Below are positions 55,456-64,000 of a stretch of 64,000 bases of DNA, in pieces. The position numbers and the translations under genes are program-made. The notes beneath the pieces were generated by a model. It saw nothing but the letters and a program-made list of their open reading frames with translations, had not been told where the DNA came from and did no database searches. The DNA is from Enterococcus saccharolyticus subsp. saccharolyticus (lineage in GTDB: Bacteria; Bacillota; Bacilli; Lactobacillales; Enterococcaceae), in assembly GCF_029023825.1 (NCBI RefSeq), contig NZ_CP118957.1:429501-493500 (forward strand). The letters are read 5' to 3'. Position 1 is the stretch's first letter, and each line of letters opens with the position of its first letter.

Positions 55456-56640
55456 ATGTTTCAAATTAAAACATTCAACGCAATTGCTCAAGAAGGTATG
55501 AGTCGTTTCGATGAAGACAATTATCAAGTCAATCAAAGTGAAACTCCTGATGGTATTATTTTACGTAGTCAAAAATTACATGACTACGAATTTCCAGAAT
55601 CAGTTCTAGGTGTTGCTCGCGCGGGTGCAGGAACGAACAACATTCCTGTAGAAGAATGCACTGAAAAAGGCATCGTAGTATTTAACACACCAGGAGCCAA
55701 TGCGAATGCTGTCAAAGAATTAGTGATTGCGAGCTTATTATTGAGTGTTCGTCCAATTATTCAAGGCGCTATTTGGGTTCAAGATTTAACTGGTTCAAAC
55801 ATTGAAGAACAAGTAGAAGCAAATAAAAAACAATTTGCCGGTAACGAACTGGAAGGTAAAAAACTAGGAGTTATTGGTTTGGGTTCAATTGGGGCGATGG
55901 TTGCTAATGATGCCTATCGTTTAGGTATGGAAGTAATTGGGTATGACCCACACGTTTCAGTTGATACAGCTTGGAGTATTTCACGTCGTGTGAAACGTGC
56001 AACTGAAATTAATGAAATTTTTTCAACATGTGATTTTATCACAGTTCACGTACCATTGCTTGAGCAAACACGTAATTTAATTAGTGATAAAGAATTAGCA
56101 ATGATGAAACCAACAACCAAATTATTTAACTTTTCTCGTGGTGAAATTGTTGATCCTGAAGCAGTTTTAAAAGCTGTTAATGATGGCTATCTTGCAGGTT
56201 TTACCACTGATTTTGCAGATGAACGTTTATTAAATAATGAAAAAATCTTAGTGTTACCACATTTAGGTGCATCAACTGAAGAAGCAGAAATTAATTGTGC
56301 GAAAATGGCAGCCCGTACATTGAAAAAATTCTTGGAAACAGGAACAATCAAACGTTCAGTCAACTTCCCAACTGTTGAGATGGCCTTTTATTCACCTTAT
56401 CGTATTACAATTATTAACCGTAATGTGCCAAACATGTTAGGCCAAATTTCTTCAACCATTGCGGCGGCAGAAATTAACATCGATAACATGATTAACCGTG
56501 GGCGTGGGGAGTATGCTTATACATTGGTGGATGTCAATGAAACCGACGAAGCTAAACTAGCGAATGTTGTCTCACTTTTAGAACAAAATTCTGATGTGAT
56601 TCGCGTGCGTACCATTAAAAATACCGAAACATCGTATTAA
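55456..56640 (+). CDS. serA: D-3-phosphoglycerate dehydrogenase
   Basis: A 394-residue NAD-dependent enzyme for the first step of serine synthesis. It has the Rossmann motif LGVIGLGSIGAMVANDAYRLGMEVIGYDP, catalytic-region FNFSRGEIVDPEAV and VLPHLGASTEEAEINCA, and a C-terminal ACT domain (RITIINRNVPNMLGQISSTIAAAEINIDNM, about residues 315-345) for feedback sensing. It is the short ACT-bearing type. It starts on the base after the serC stop (translational coupling). serB is not in the window. Confidence 0.95.
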   Translation: MFQIKTFNAIAQEGMSRFDEDNYQVNQSETPDGIILRSQKLHDYEFPESVLGVARAGAGTNNIPVEECTEKGIVVFNTPGANANAVKELVIASLLLSVRPIIQGAIWVQDLTGSNIEEQVEANKKQFAGNELEGKKLGVIGLGSIGAMVANDAYRLGMEVIGYDPHVSVDTAWSISRRVKRATEINEIFSTCDFITVHVPLLEQTRNLISDKELAMMKPTTKLFNFSRGEIVDPEAVLKAVNDGYLAGFTTDFADERLLNNEKILVLPHLGASTEEAEINCAKMAARTLKKFLETGTIKRSVNFPTVEMAFYSPYRITIINRNVPNMLGQISSTIAAAEINIDNMINRGRGEYAYTLVDVNETDEAKLANVVSLLEQNSDVIRVRTIKNTETSY

Positions 56641-56662
56641 AAGTGAAATCAAATTAACAGAC

Positions 56663-56692
56663 CTCTGAATGAATTTTCATTCAGAGATTTTT
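56663..56692 (+). terminator. terminator of serC-serA
   Basis: CTCTGAATGAA (56663-56673) pairs with TTCATTCAGAG (56676-56686), followed by ATTTTTT. Confidence 0.85.
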
Positions 56693-56751
56693 TGTTTCGA
56701 AAAAAGGTCAATTAAAGTAAACTAAAGAAAATGAATGCGGGGTGAACAAAC

Positions 56752-57201
56752 ATGTCAATCAATTTTTATGGACTCAGCTATTTAGAAAACAGAGGGAGTA
56801 TTAATGATGTCATAAAATACGTGATTATTTTTGCTATTTTAATTTTCTTTGTTTTCGTCTTTATTCGTTATTTGCGTTCGCGAATTCAAACAAAGTATCG
56901 TGATTTAAGTTTGATCTTATTTTTAAGTTTATTATTTATTTTGGGCACACAATATGCCGAATACCAACAAGCAGAAGCACAAGACGAAAGCTCGTCACAG
57001 ATGGCGGTTTTTTTACACACTGTCGCCGACCAGTTGAAAGTACCCGTTGAAAAAATCTATGTGAATAATTTGACGTTAAGCGATGAAACATTGTTTTTAG
57101 TCGATAATGAATATTATGTGTTGCATTTAAGTAATGACCGTAATTCATTTCGTTTAGAACCAACGTATCTAGCGAACACAAATGTCAATGTCGTAGAGTA
57201 G
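56752..57201 (+). CDS. DUF3290 family membrane protein
   Basis: A 149-residue protein with two membrane helices (about residues 21-41 and 52-68) and an extracytoplasmic C-terminal part containing FRLEPTYL near its end. It matches DUF3290, a family of lactobacilli and enterococci with unknown function. The following DUF421 gene starts 13 bases later; the two families are habitually adjacent, so they probably form a membrane complex. Confidence 0.85.
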   Translation: MSINFYGLSYLENRGSINDVIKYVIIFAILIFFVFVFIRYLRSRIQTKYRDLSLILFLSLLFILGTQYAEYQQAEAQDESSSQMAVFLHTVADQLKVPVEKIYVNNLTLSDETLFLVDNEYYVLHLSNDRNSFRLEPTYLANTNVNVVE

Positions 57202-57214
57202 GAGGGCACAGAAA

Positions 57215-57847
57215 ATGATGAGTTTATACAGTCCAATTATTATCAAATTAGCTTTAGGTATCTTATGTCTGATTGTACAAATTAATATTATGGGAAAAGG
57301 TAATTTGGCGCCTTCTTCTGCGATGGATCAAGTCCAAAACTATGTACTCGGGGGCATTATTGGTGGGGTTATTTATAATGATGCGATTAGCGTCTTACAA
57401 TTTGTTTTGGTTTTAATTGTTTGGACGACCTTGGTTTTAATTGTGAAATTTTCTAAAGAACACAATCGTTTTGTTAAAAATATTATTGATGGCAAACCCA
57501 CCACGTTAATCCACAATGGTCAAGTCGATATTGCGACCTGTCTTCAACATGGGATTTCAGCCAATGATTTAATGTTTAAGCTGCGTAGTAATGGCATTTA
57601 TGAAGTATCGAAAGTCAAACGTGCTGTGTTAGAGCAAAATGGCCAACTAACAATTATTGAACAAGGGGATGAAAATATTCGCTACCCAATCATTATGGAT
57701 GGGCAAATCAATGAAGACTTGTTAGATATTGTCAATAAAGATGAAGCTTGGTTAATTGGCAAAGTACATGAATTAACGGGGAAAGAGATTACAGATATTT
57801 ATTTAGGCGAATATATTTCAGGTGAGATTAAATTGTATGAATACTAA
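57215..57847 (+). CDS. DUF421 (YetF-like) membrane protein
   Basis: A 210-residue protein with three N-terminal membrane helices and a soluble C-terminal domain. The signature is NYVLGGIIGGVIYNDAISVLQFVLVLIVWTTLVLI, then DGKPTTLIHNGQVD and LRSNGIYEVSKVKRAVLEQNGQLTI. YetF-type proteins are linked in Bacillus spores to membrane and germination functions, but the role in cocci is unknown. TAGGAGGG precedes the ATG. It is the partner of the DUF3290 gene. Confidence 0.88.
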   Translation: MMSLYSPIIIKLALGILCLIVQINIMGKGNLAPSSAMDQVQNYVLGGIIGGVIYNDAISVLQFVLVLIVWTTLVLIVKFSKEHNRFVKNIIDGKPTTLIHNGQVDIATCLQHGISANDLMFKLRSNGIYEVSKVKRAVLEQNGQLTIIEQGDENIRYPIIMDGQINEDLLDIVNKDEAWLIGKVHELTGKEITDIYLGEYISGEIKLYEY

Positions 57848-57878
57848 AAAGAGACGGTAACCTACGTCTAAACTAGAA

Positions 57879-57946
57879 AAATATCCGAATGATCGTAAAG
57901 TTGCGGTGAATACCAGCAAGCAGTTCGATCATTCGGATATTTTATT
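57879..57946. terminator. long-stem element between DUF421 and mntH genes
   Basis: A perfect 17-bp stem (57879-57895 with 57926-57942) with A run before and T run after encloses a TTGC...GCAA inner stem. Twelve bases of each outer arm, AAATATCCGAAT and its complement, are identical to those in the element at 20844-20944. Confidence 0.8.
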
Positions 57947-57952
57947 GTGTTT

Positions 57953-59311
57953 TTATAAAAAGTGAGTGACTGTCTCAATGATTAATTCAATATTTAAAAG
58001 TGTTAAAACAATGGTACAACCCCAACCTAATCCAGCAACTAGTTTGGTATTTTTAAATCGTTTCCCCATAATTTTTTCTGAACTGGTAAAATAAACCAAA
58101 GGAATCATGGAAATCGGTAAAGCTAAGCTCAAGAAAACTTGAGAATAAATCAATAAATTATCTAACGCTTGTTCATTGGCACCAAAATAAATGGTACATA
58201 GTAATACAGGAACGACGGATAGTCCACGTGTAATGATCCGACGTGCCCAAGTTGGAATTTTCATGTTGATAAAGCCCTCCATCACGACTTGACCAGTCAA
58301 GGTACCAGTAATGGTTGAATTTTGTCCGGATGCCAATAAAGCTACCGCAAATAAGGTACTCAATAGGGGACTTGCAACGGCTCCAGCAATCGTCGAATCT
58401 TGTAAGGCGTTATACAATGCTGAAAATGTCCCTAATTCATCGCCATGACCAAAGAACATGGCGCTCCCTAAAATCAACAAGAGACAATTGACAAAAAAGG
58501 CTGCAGACAATTGAATATTTGAGTCCCAAGTAGAAAAACGCAAGGCTTTAGCGATATTTTCGTCATCTGTGCGATCGTATTTTCGTGATTGAGAAATAGA
58601 CGAACCGAGATATAAGTTATGTGGCATGACAGTAGCGCCCACAATTCCTAAAGCCATGGTTAATTCACCGGGGTGTAGGACTTGTTTTTGTGGAATTAGT
58701 CCTTTGAATACATCAGGAATAGAAGGTTGCGCAATCATTACTTCATATAAGAAGACCACTAAAATCACCAAAATCAAGGTCATAACAATGGCTTCAATTT
58801 TCCGAAAACCTAAACGTGTTAAAACTAATAACAACAACACATCAAAAATAGTTAAAATGACACCAATTAATAAAGGAATCCCAAATAATAAATTTAAGGC
58901 AATTGCACCACCAATGACTTCAGCAATGTCTGTTGCCATAATCGCTAATTCAGTGACAATCCAAAGAGCAATGCCTAATTTTTTACCAGTATATTTTCGT
59001 GTTGCTTGAGCTAAATCCATATGTGTAACAATACCGAGTTTCGCTGCCATGTATTGTAATAACATCGCGATTAAACTAGAAATTAAAATGACGGATAGTA
59101 ATAAATAACCGTATTTTGCACCTCCACCAATGGAAGTAATCCAATTTCCAGGATCCATATATCCAACCGCAACAAGTGCACCAGGTCCTGAAAAGGAGAC
59201 TAGATTTTTCCAAAAATTGCCAGTTTGTGGTACGGCAACAGTTCCATTAATTTCCTCTAAGCTCGGACCATTGGCATAGGAGACGAGTTTTTTTGTTTGT
59301 TCATTTTCCAT
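57953..59311 (-). CDS. mntH: Nramp family Mn(II)/divalent metal transporter
   Basis: A 452-residue membrane transporter with 11 predicted helices, coupling metal uptake to protons. The metal-site motif DPGNW is in [15 protein letters not shown] (helix 1) and the helix 6 motif is in [33 protein letters not shown] is the conserved loop. The ATG at 59311 is chosen, with GTGAGG 8 bases upstream; a TTG two codons earlier is possible. It stands alone and faces a long-stem terminator. No MntR (DtxR) box was identified with confidence. Confidence 0.92.
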   Translation of the reverse strand: MENEQTKKLVSYANGPSLEEINGTVAVPQTGNFWKNLVSFSGPGALVAVGYMDPGNWITSIGGGAKYGYLLLSVILISSLIAMLLQYMAAKLGIVTHMDLAQATRKYTGKKLGIALWIVTELAIMATDIAEVIGGAIALNLLFGIPLLIGVILTIFDVLLLLVLTRLGFRKIEAIVMTLILVILVVFLYEVMIAQPSIPDVFKGLIPQKQVLHPGELTMALGIVGATVMPHNLYLGSSISQSRKYDRTDDENIAKALRFSTWDSNIQLSAAFFVNCLLLILGSAMFFGHGDELGTFSALYNALQDSTIAGAVASPLLSTLFAVALLASGQNSTITGTLTGQVVMEGFINMKIPTWARRIITRGLSVVPVLLCTIYFGANEQALDNLLIYSQVFLSLALPISMIPLVYFTSSEKIMGKRFKNTKLVAGLGWGCTIVLTLLNIELIIETVTHFL

Positions 59312-59465
59312 CCTCAAAACCTCACTAACTTTTAGGTTGTCCTGAATTCGTATCTATCGTACTCCTAATATTTTAAAAAAACAAGTAAAAAATAGTGGCA
59401 ATTGCATCGGATTTATAAATTTGCTACAATAAAGAGACAGTAAAGCAAAGGAGGGAACGTATTCA

Positions 59466-59621
59466 ATGGTAAGCATGACTAAAATAACATCATCTGAAAA
59501 TTATCAACGCTATCATATTAGCTTTAGTCACGCGATTGGTTTTACGATGGCCGTTTACGGGAGAAGTGTATCTAAAAACAGTCAAATAAAACTAAAATCA
59601 ATGACCATTCAATATGTTTAA
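59466..59621 (+). CDS. 51-residue small ORF of unknown function
   Basis: A short frame preceded by AAGGAGGG (11 bases from ATG) and a plausible TACAAT -10 box at 59425-59430. The translation starts MVSMTKITSSENYQRYHISF and has no recognised domain or membrane helix. It may be a true small protein or the 5' stump of a lost gene. A non-coding gap with an ATGG/CCAT type hairpin follows before the ABC-F gene. Confidence 0.3.
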   Translation: MVSMTKITSSENYQRYHISFSHAIGFTMAVYGRSVSKNSQIKLKSMTIQYV

Positions 59622-59711
59622 CCGATTTGTGAAAGAATGACGGATAAATAAAATAACAACAGGTCATGGATTTTCCATGGCCTTTTTGAGTGGTCTTAAA
59701 GGAGTCAGAAT

Positions 59712-61286
59712 ATGTATATTCAAGCAAATAAGATCAGCAAAAACTTTAGTGGGACCCCACTATTTGAAGAATTAACTCTTAGCATCAATGAAAATGAGAA
59801 AATTGGTTTAGTCGGACAAAATGGCACTGGAAAAACAACTTTATTACAGATTTTATTGGGAACAGAAGGAATTGATACTGGCGTAATCAGTCGTAAAAAA
59901 GGTCTGTCAATTGGTTGGGTTCCACAAACATTACCAAGTACAAATCAGACTGCTTTTAATTATATTAGTCATAGTTTTACCGTTTTACATGATATACAAC
60001 AGCAATTACGTTATTACGAAGCGAAAATGACCACACCAACTGGCGACTTGGCGCGTGTATTAACAATATATGGAAATCTGCAACAACAATTTGAAGAATT
60101 AGGTGGGTATCAACTGACAGATCGGATTACCACTACGATGAAGGGCTTAGGATTAGCAGCACAATGTTACACGCCTCTCCAGCAATTAAGCGGCGGCGAA
60201 CGGGTGCGTGTCGAATTAGCGAAGATTTTAATTCAAGAAAATGATGTCTTGCTTCTGGATGAACCAACGAATCACTTGGATTTAGTTGGTATTCAATGGT
60301 TAGAAAATTATCTAAAAAACACCAAACAATCATTTGTAGTCATTTCCCATGATCGTGCTTTTTTAGATACAGTGACGCAACGAATTGTGGAAATTGAAGA
60401 TGGACAAGCGATTGAGTATCCTGGCAATTATAGCCGTTACGTTGCTTTAAAAGCAGCTCGTCTCGTTGAATTAAGTAAAAACTATGACTTGCAACAAAAA
60501 GAAATCCAACGTCTCAAACGGATGATTCATCGTTACCGTCAATGGGGAAATGAAGGAGACAACGAAAAATTCTTTAAAAAAGCCAAAGAATTGGAACGCC
60601 GTTTAGCAAAAATAACCGTAATAAAAGCACCTGTGTCTCCTAAAAAACGCTTAAAAAGTATCGACCAAGCTTCTTGCTCAGGAAAAGAGGTTGTCATTGC
60701 TCAAGCGATTGGGAAAATGATGGGAGATAAATTGCTCTTCGCAGATAGTTCTTTTGCAATTTATCGCGGTGAACGTGTTGCTATTATTGGTGAAAATGGT
60801 TCCGGTAAAACGACATTACTACGTTTAATCATGAATCAAGAGAAATTAGATGAAGGAAATATCCACTATGGTGCAAGTCTAAAATTAGGCTATTTACCTC
60901 AACAATTAACGTTTCCAGATGCTCAGCAGCGTTTATTAGCATACACCAAAAGCTTTATTAGTGAAGAACAACAAGCAAGACAAACTTTGGCACACTATGG
61001 TTTTTATCAAGAAGACGTGGCTAAACGTCTAGGTGATTTATCCGGCGGTGAACAAGTACGGTTATACCTAATGAAATTGTTTCAACAAAAAATTAATTTT
61101 TTGATTTTAGACGAACCTACCAATCATTTAGATATTTATGTCCGAGAAGAAATTGAGGCATTGTTGGCGACCTTCACAGGGACGATTTTAGCGGTGACGC
61201 ATGATCGTTATTTTCTAAAGAAAAACTTTGATCGAGCATTACAAATCGCAGATGAACAAATTCAAAAAATCCCACTTGAGGACTAA
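59712..61286 (+). CDS. ABC-F family ATP-binding protein
   Basis: A 524-residue soluble protein with two ABC domains and no membrane part. Domain 1: Walker A GQNGTGKTT, signature LSGGERVRVELAKIL, Walker B VLLLDEPTNHLD. Domain 2: GENGSGKTT, LSGGEQVRLYLMKLF, LILDEPTNHLD. A charged linker (about residues 250-320, YDLQQKEIQRLKRMIHRYRQW) is the arm that reaches the ribosome P/E-site region in ABC-F proteins. Members either tune translation (EttA/YkpA-like) or protect ribosomes from antibiotics (Lsa/Vga-like). Sequence alone does not decide. AAAGGAG precedes the ATG. Confidence 0.9.
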   Translation: MYIQANKISKNFSGTPLFEELTLSINENEKIGLVGQNGTGKTTLLQILLGTEGIDTGVISRKKGLSIGWVPQTLPSTNQTAFNYISHSFTVLHDIQQQLRYYEAKMTTPTGDLARVLTIYGNLQQQFEELGGYQLTDRITTTMKGLGLAAQCYTPLQQLSGGERVRVELAKILIQENDVLLLDEPTNHLDLVGIQWLENYLKNTKQSFVVISHDRAFLDTVTQRIVEIEDGQAIEYPGNYSRYVALKAARLVELSKNYDLQQKEIQRLKRMIHRYRQWGNEGDNEKFFKKAKELERRLAKITVIKAPVSPKKRLKSIDQASCSGKEVVIAQAIGKMMGDKLLFADSSFAIYRGERVAIIGENGSGKTTLLRLIMNQEKLDEGNIHYGASLKLGYLPQQLTFPDAQQRLLAYTKSFISEEQQARQTLAHYGFYQEDVAKRLGDLSGGEQVRLYLMKLFQQKINFLILDEPTNHLDIYVREEIEALLATFTGTILAVTHDRYFLKKNFDRALQIADEQIQKIPLED

Positions 61287-61349
61287 GAAAATTATTACAT
61301 TTTAGAAATTGTTTTCGTATAATAAGACTAGGTGAAAGGAACGAAAGAC

Positions 61350-63036
61350 ATGAGCAAATGGTGGAAAGAGGCAATTGGGTATCAGATTTACATTGACGCT
61401 GTGATTGCTAGTGCTTGCTCCATCGATGGAAAGAGGCAATTGGGTATCAGATTTACCCAAGAAGCTTCAAAGATACAACAAATGACGGATTAGGTGATAT
61501 TAATGGTATCCGTGAAAAATTAACTTATTTAAAAGAGTTAGGTGTTGATTTTGTTTGGATTACACCGATTTATGAATCGCCTAACGTTGATAATGGCTAT
61601 GATATTTCAGACTACTGCGCAATTTCTGAAGATTTTGGTACGATGGAAGAATTTCAATCGTTGGTTAAAGAAGCGCATGCGTTAGATATTAAAATTATTA
61701 TGGATTTAGTGATTAATCACACGTCTAATCAGCATCAGTGGTTCCAAGAATCGCGACAAGGAACGGATAATGAATATAGTGATTTTTACATCTGGCATCC
61801 TCCTGTTAACGGGAAAGAACCGAATGATTGGCATGCAATTTTTGGTGGTTCGGTTTGGGAATATGATGAGGTACGCGGTGAATATTATTTTCATGCCTTT
61901 GCCAAAGAACAACCTGATTTAAATTGGGATTCTCCGGCGATGCGCCAAAAAATATTCGATATGATTGAATGGTAGATTGCTCAAGGTATCGATGGGTTCC
62001 GAATTGATGCCATTTCTCATATTAAAAAAGATGTGTGGGATCGACCGTTTGATTTTGCAGATGTGAACGGCAATTATAAAAATATTGAAGGCATCGATGT
62101 GTACTTGAAAGAATTAAGTGCAGTGTTGAAAAAACATCAGGTAATGTCAGTTGGTGAAGCGAATGGTGTGACGGCTGAAGAAGCGACAGCATGGGTCGGT
62201 GAAAATGGTTATTTTGATATGATTTTTGAATTTGAACATATCGATTTATGGCGTACACGGAACGATGAAGGGATTGATTTGCGTTCATTTAAACATGCAC
62301 TAGTACGTTGGCAAGAGTCATTAGCAGATGGGCGTGGTTAGAATGCGTTATACATGGAAAATCATGATGTTCCTCGTAGCATTTCCGCATTCGGGAATGA
62401 TTCTTTCGCCTATCGGACAATTTCTGGTAAAGCGTTGGCAATGAGTTTTATGCTGTTGCAAGGGACTCCTTTTATTTACCAAGGACAAGAAATCGGGATG
62501 ATTAACAATCAATTCGAAAGTATCGAGCAAGTCGATGCAGTGGATTCACGTAATTTATATGAAAGTTTAATTGAGACCGGTGCGACTGTAGAAGAAGCGA
62601 TGCAAGTCATTTCAGGAACAACTCGTGACAATGCACGGATACCGATGCAGTGGGACGCATCAACATTTGCTGGTTTTTCAGTAAAGAACCGTGGTTAGCG
62701 ATCAATGAGAACAAAAATTGGTTGAATGTAGTGGAAGAACAACGTCATGAGGATTCCATTTATCATTTTTACAAAAAATTAATCGCGTTGCGTAAGGAAT
62801 ATCCCGTATTTATTGAAGGGGCCTTTCATTATATAGAAACCAACAATGATGATCTGTTTTGTTATGAACGAAAAGATGAGCATACGTGTTTTACGATTGT
62901 TGTCAATTTAGGTGAAACAGAACACACCTGTGACTATTTACAAAATATAGCCAACCAAGCTGTCGTTCTGACAAATTATGAGGATGTTTTAGCGAATACC
63001 TTGCGTCCGTATGAAGCAAGATTGTATCAACAATAA
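61350..63036 (+). pseudogene. GH13 oligo-1,6-glucosidase/glucan alpha-glucosidase, multiply disrupted
   Basis: All four GH13 regions are readable (MDLVINHTSNQH, DGFRIDAISHI, VMSVGEANGV, MENHDVPR) but the gene has at least four lesions. A 30-bp direct repeat (61362-61391 and 61427-61456) with 35 unrelated bases between shifts the frame after residue 14. In-frame TAG codons stand at 61972-61974 (EW*IAQG) and 62339-62341 (RG*NAL), both at expected Trp positions. A one-base loss near 62680 shifts the frame at FAGFS. The final part is intact to TAA 63034-63036. It resembles DexB/MalL-type enzymes of about 540-560 residues and is a paralogue of the gene at 44086. Confidence 0.92.
61362..61456 (+). 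repeat. 30-bp direct repeat flanking a 35-bp insert
   Basis: The same 30 bases occur at 61362-61391 and 61427-61456. The second copy continues into the expected GH13 sequence; the first matches the expected upstream sequence. The 35-bp insert between them is not explained. Confidence 0.9.
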
Positions 63037-63041
63037 TAAAG

Positions 63042-63090
63042 AAAAGGCTGTGACAACTACCTATGGATGTTTGTCACAGCCTTTTTTGGA
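63042..63090 (+). terminator. terminator after the GH13 pseudogene
   Basis: A 15-bp perfect stem (63042-63056 with 63071-63085), 14-base loop, ending in T residues. Confidence 0.88.
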
Positions 63091-63170
63091 AAAAAATAGT
63101 TGTTCATTTTTCGAGAGCATCCCCATAATTTTTCTTTATAATGAAAGAAAACGATAAAGGAGTCCTTGAA

Positions 63171-64000
63171 GTGATTACATCTGAAAAATTAAAAAAAGAG
63201 TAGTACGATGCGCTAGTTCGAAAGGATTCAAATTATGATGGCATTTTTTTCGCAGCCATTAAAACCACAGGTGTATTTTGCCATGCGACGCGTACTGCAC
63301 GTAAACCTAAATTTGAAAATTGTGCGTTTTATTTGACGGCGGAAGAAGCATTGCTAGCTGGTTATCGCCCATGCAAACGATGTACGCCCTTGTCTTTTCC
63401 TAAATCTATCCCAGATGAAGTGAACCAATTAATTCATGCTGTGGAAGCCAATCCGAATAACCGTTGGCAAGAAGCCGATTTTGCTCAATTAGGAATGACT
63501 TCAGCAACTGCACGTAGGAAATTTAAAGAGTTTTATCAAATGACTTTTGTGCAATATGCTCGTTCTCGCCGCATGGGTTTGGCATTTAAAGAAATTAAAG
63601 CCGGCAGTAAAGTCATTGACCAACAATTAAATACTGGCTATCAGTCCTCCAGTGGTTTTAATGACGCCTTTACAAAAATTATGGGCAATCCTCCTAAAAA
63701 AGAGCCGGTAAAAGTGTTGTATGCCTCGTTTATTTCCACGCCGATTGGCCGTATGTTCAGTTTGTCAGATGAACAGTATTTGTATTTATTAGAATTTTTA
63801 GATCGTAGAGGATTAGAAAAAGAAATTGAAAAAACGCGCATCAAATACAATGCGCGAATTATTCATGGCACCACAGGGATTAATCGTCAGATAGAAAAAG
63901 AGTTGACCCTTTATTTTGATGGGAAATTAACGGAACTCACTGTGCCCATTCATTATGAAGGTTCCGAATTTCAACAGAAAGTCTGGCAAATTTTAAGAAC
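63171..64000 (+). pseudogene. ada: Ada-type methyltransferase/regulator with early nonsense codon, 3' end outside window
   Basis: A GTG start with AAGGAG 8 bases upstream is followed by TAG at codon 11 (63201-63203); reading through gives a full-looking Ada protein to the window edge. Order: zinc/phosphotriester domain (FFAAIKTTGVFCHATRTARKP...YRPCKRC), AraC-type helix-turn-helix (WQEADFAQLGMTSATARRKF), then the methylguanine methyltransferase domain start (ISTPIGRMFSLSD...FQQKVWQIL). The active PCHR lies beyond the window. The second Cys of the usual FCxxxC pair is Arg here. No good alternative start follows the TAG, so it is probably dead unless suppressed or restarted. Confidence 0.8.

Overview
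The window looks like chromosome from a low-GC Gram-positive coccus, most likely Enterococcus or a close relative. Supporting signs are the AT-rich bias, strong AGGAGG-type ribosome sites, lipoprotein signals with a lipobox Cys, LacI/ScrR and YesMN-type sugar control, a DUF3290/DUF421 pair and one CcpA (cre) site. The species cannot be fixed from sequence alone. No rRNA, tRNA, CRISPR array, prophage or intact transposase was seen.

Layout. 1-9139: the 3' part of a DUF1846 gene, ppx-ppk (polyphosphate), a divergent GyrI-like/WYL-regulator pair, a HAD phosphatase, a DUF924 gene and a dead UvrA-like gene. 9509-17322: an alpha-galactoside locus with a LacI repressor, two tandem near-duplicate solute-binding lipoproteins, two ABC permeases and a GH36 alpha-galactosidase. 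The ATPase subunit is absent and presumably shared from elsewhere. 17413-22526: an accessory, eroded stretch with a small XRE-like gene, a metQ fragment cut off beside an IS200/IS605-like hairpin, a P1B-4 metal ATPase, a rhodanese, and remnants of a chemotaxis receptor and of McrC. 22589-31762: MgtC-like protein, esterase, acetyltransferase, TrhO, an SPFH/LURP pair, a PnrA-type nucleoside receptor with a nucleoside hydrolase, a ROK fructokinase and an AraC regulator.

31800-39376 holds a YesM/YesN two-component system divergent from an LplABC-like oligosaccharide uptake operon ending in DUF624. 39433-45687 is a complete sucrose locus (scrR and scrB divergent from scrA and a GH13 alpha-glucosidase), with two matching operators over facing promoters. 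46332-49416 has a second GH36 alpha-galactosidase divergent from an AraC regulator. 49556-53378 is a compact four-gene cluster (oxidoreductase, ThuA-like, TIM-barrel isomerase/epimerase, second oxidoreductase) that reads like an oxidative, keto-sugar type catabolic pathway. It is the best candidate here for an uncharacterised system. After an orphan PTS EIIA come serC-serA, DUF3290/DUF421, an Nramp transporter, an ABC-F ATPase, a heavily damaged GH13 gene and an ada gene with an early stop, which runs off the end.

The dominant theme is uptake and breakdown of plant-type sugars (raffinose/melibiose, sucrose, isomalto-oligosaccharides). The fructokinase at 30005 would serve the sucrose operon 9 kb away. 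A second theme is gene decay: at least six loci carry nonsense codons, frameshifts or truncations, while neighbouring operons look intact. A third is the unusually long, perfect intergenic hairpins, three of which share similar arms and enclose inner stems.
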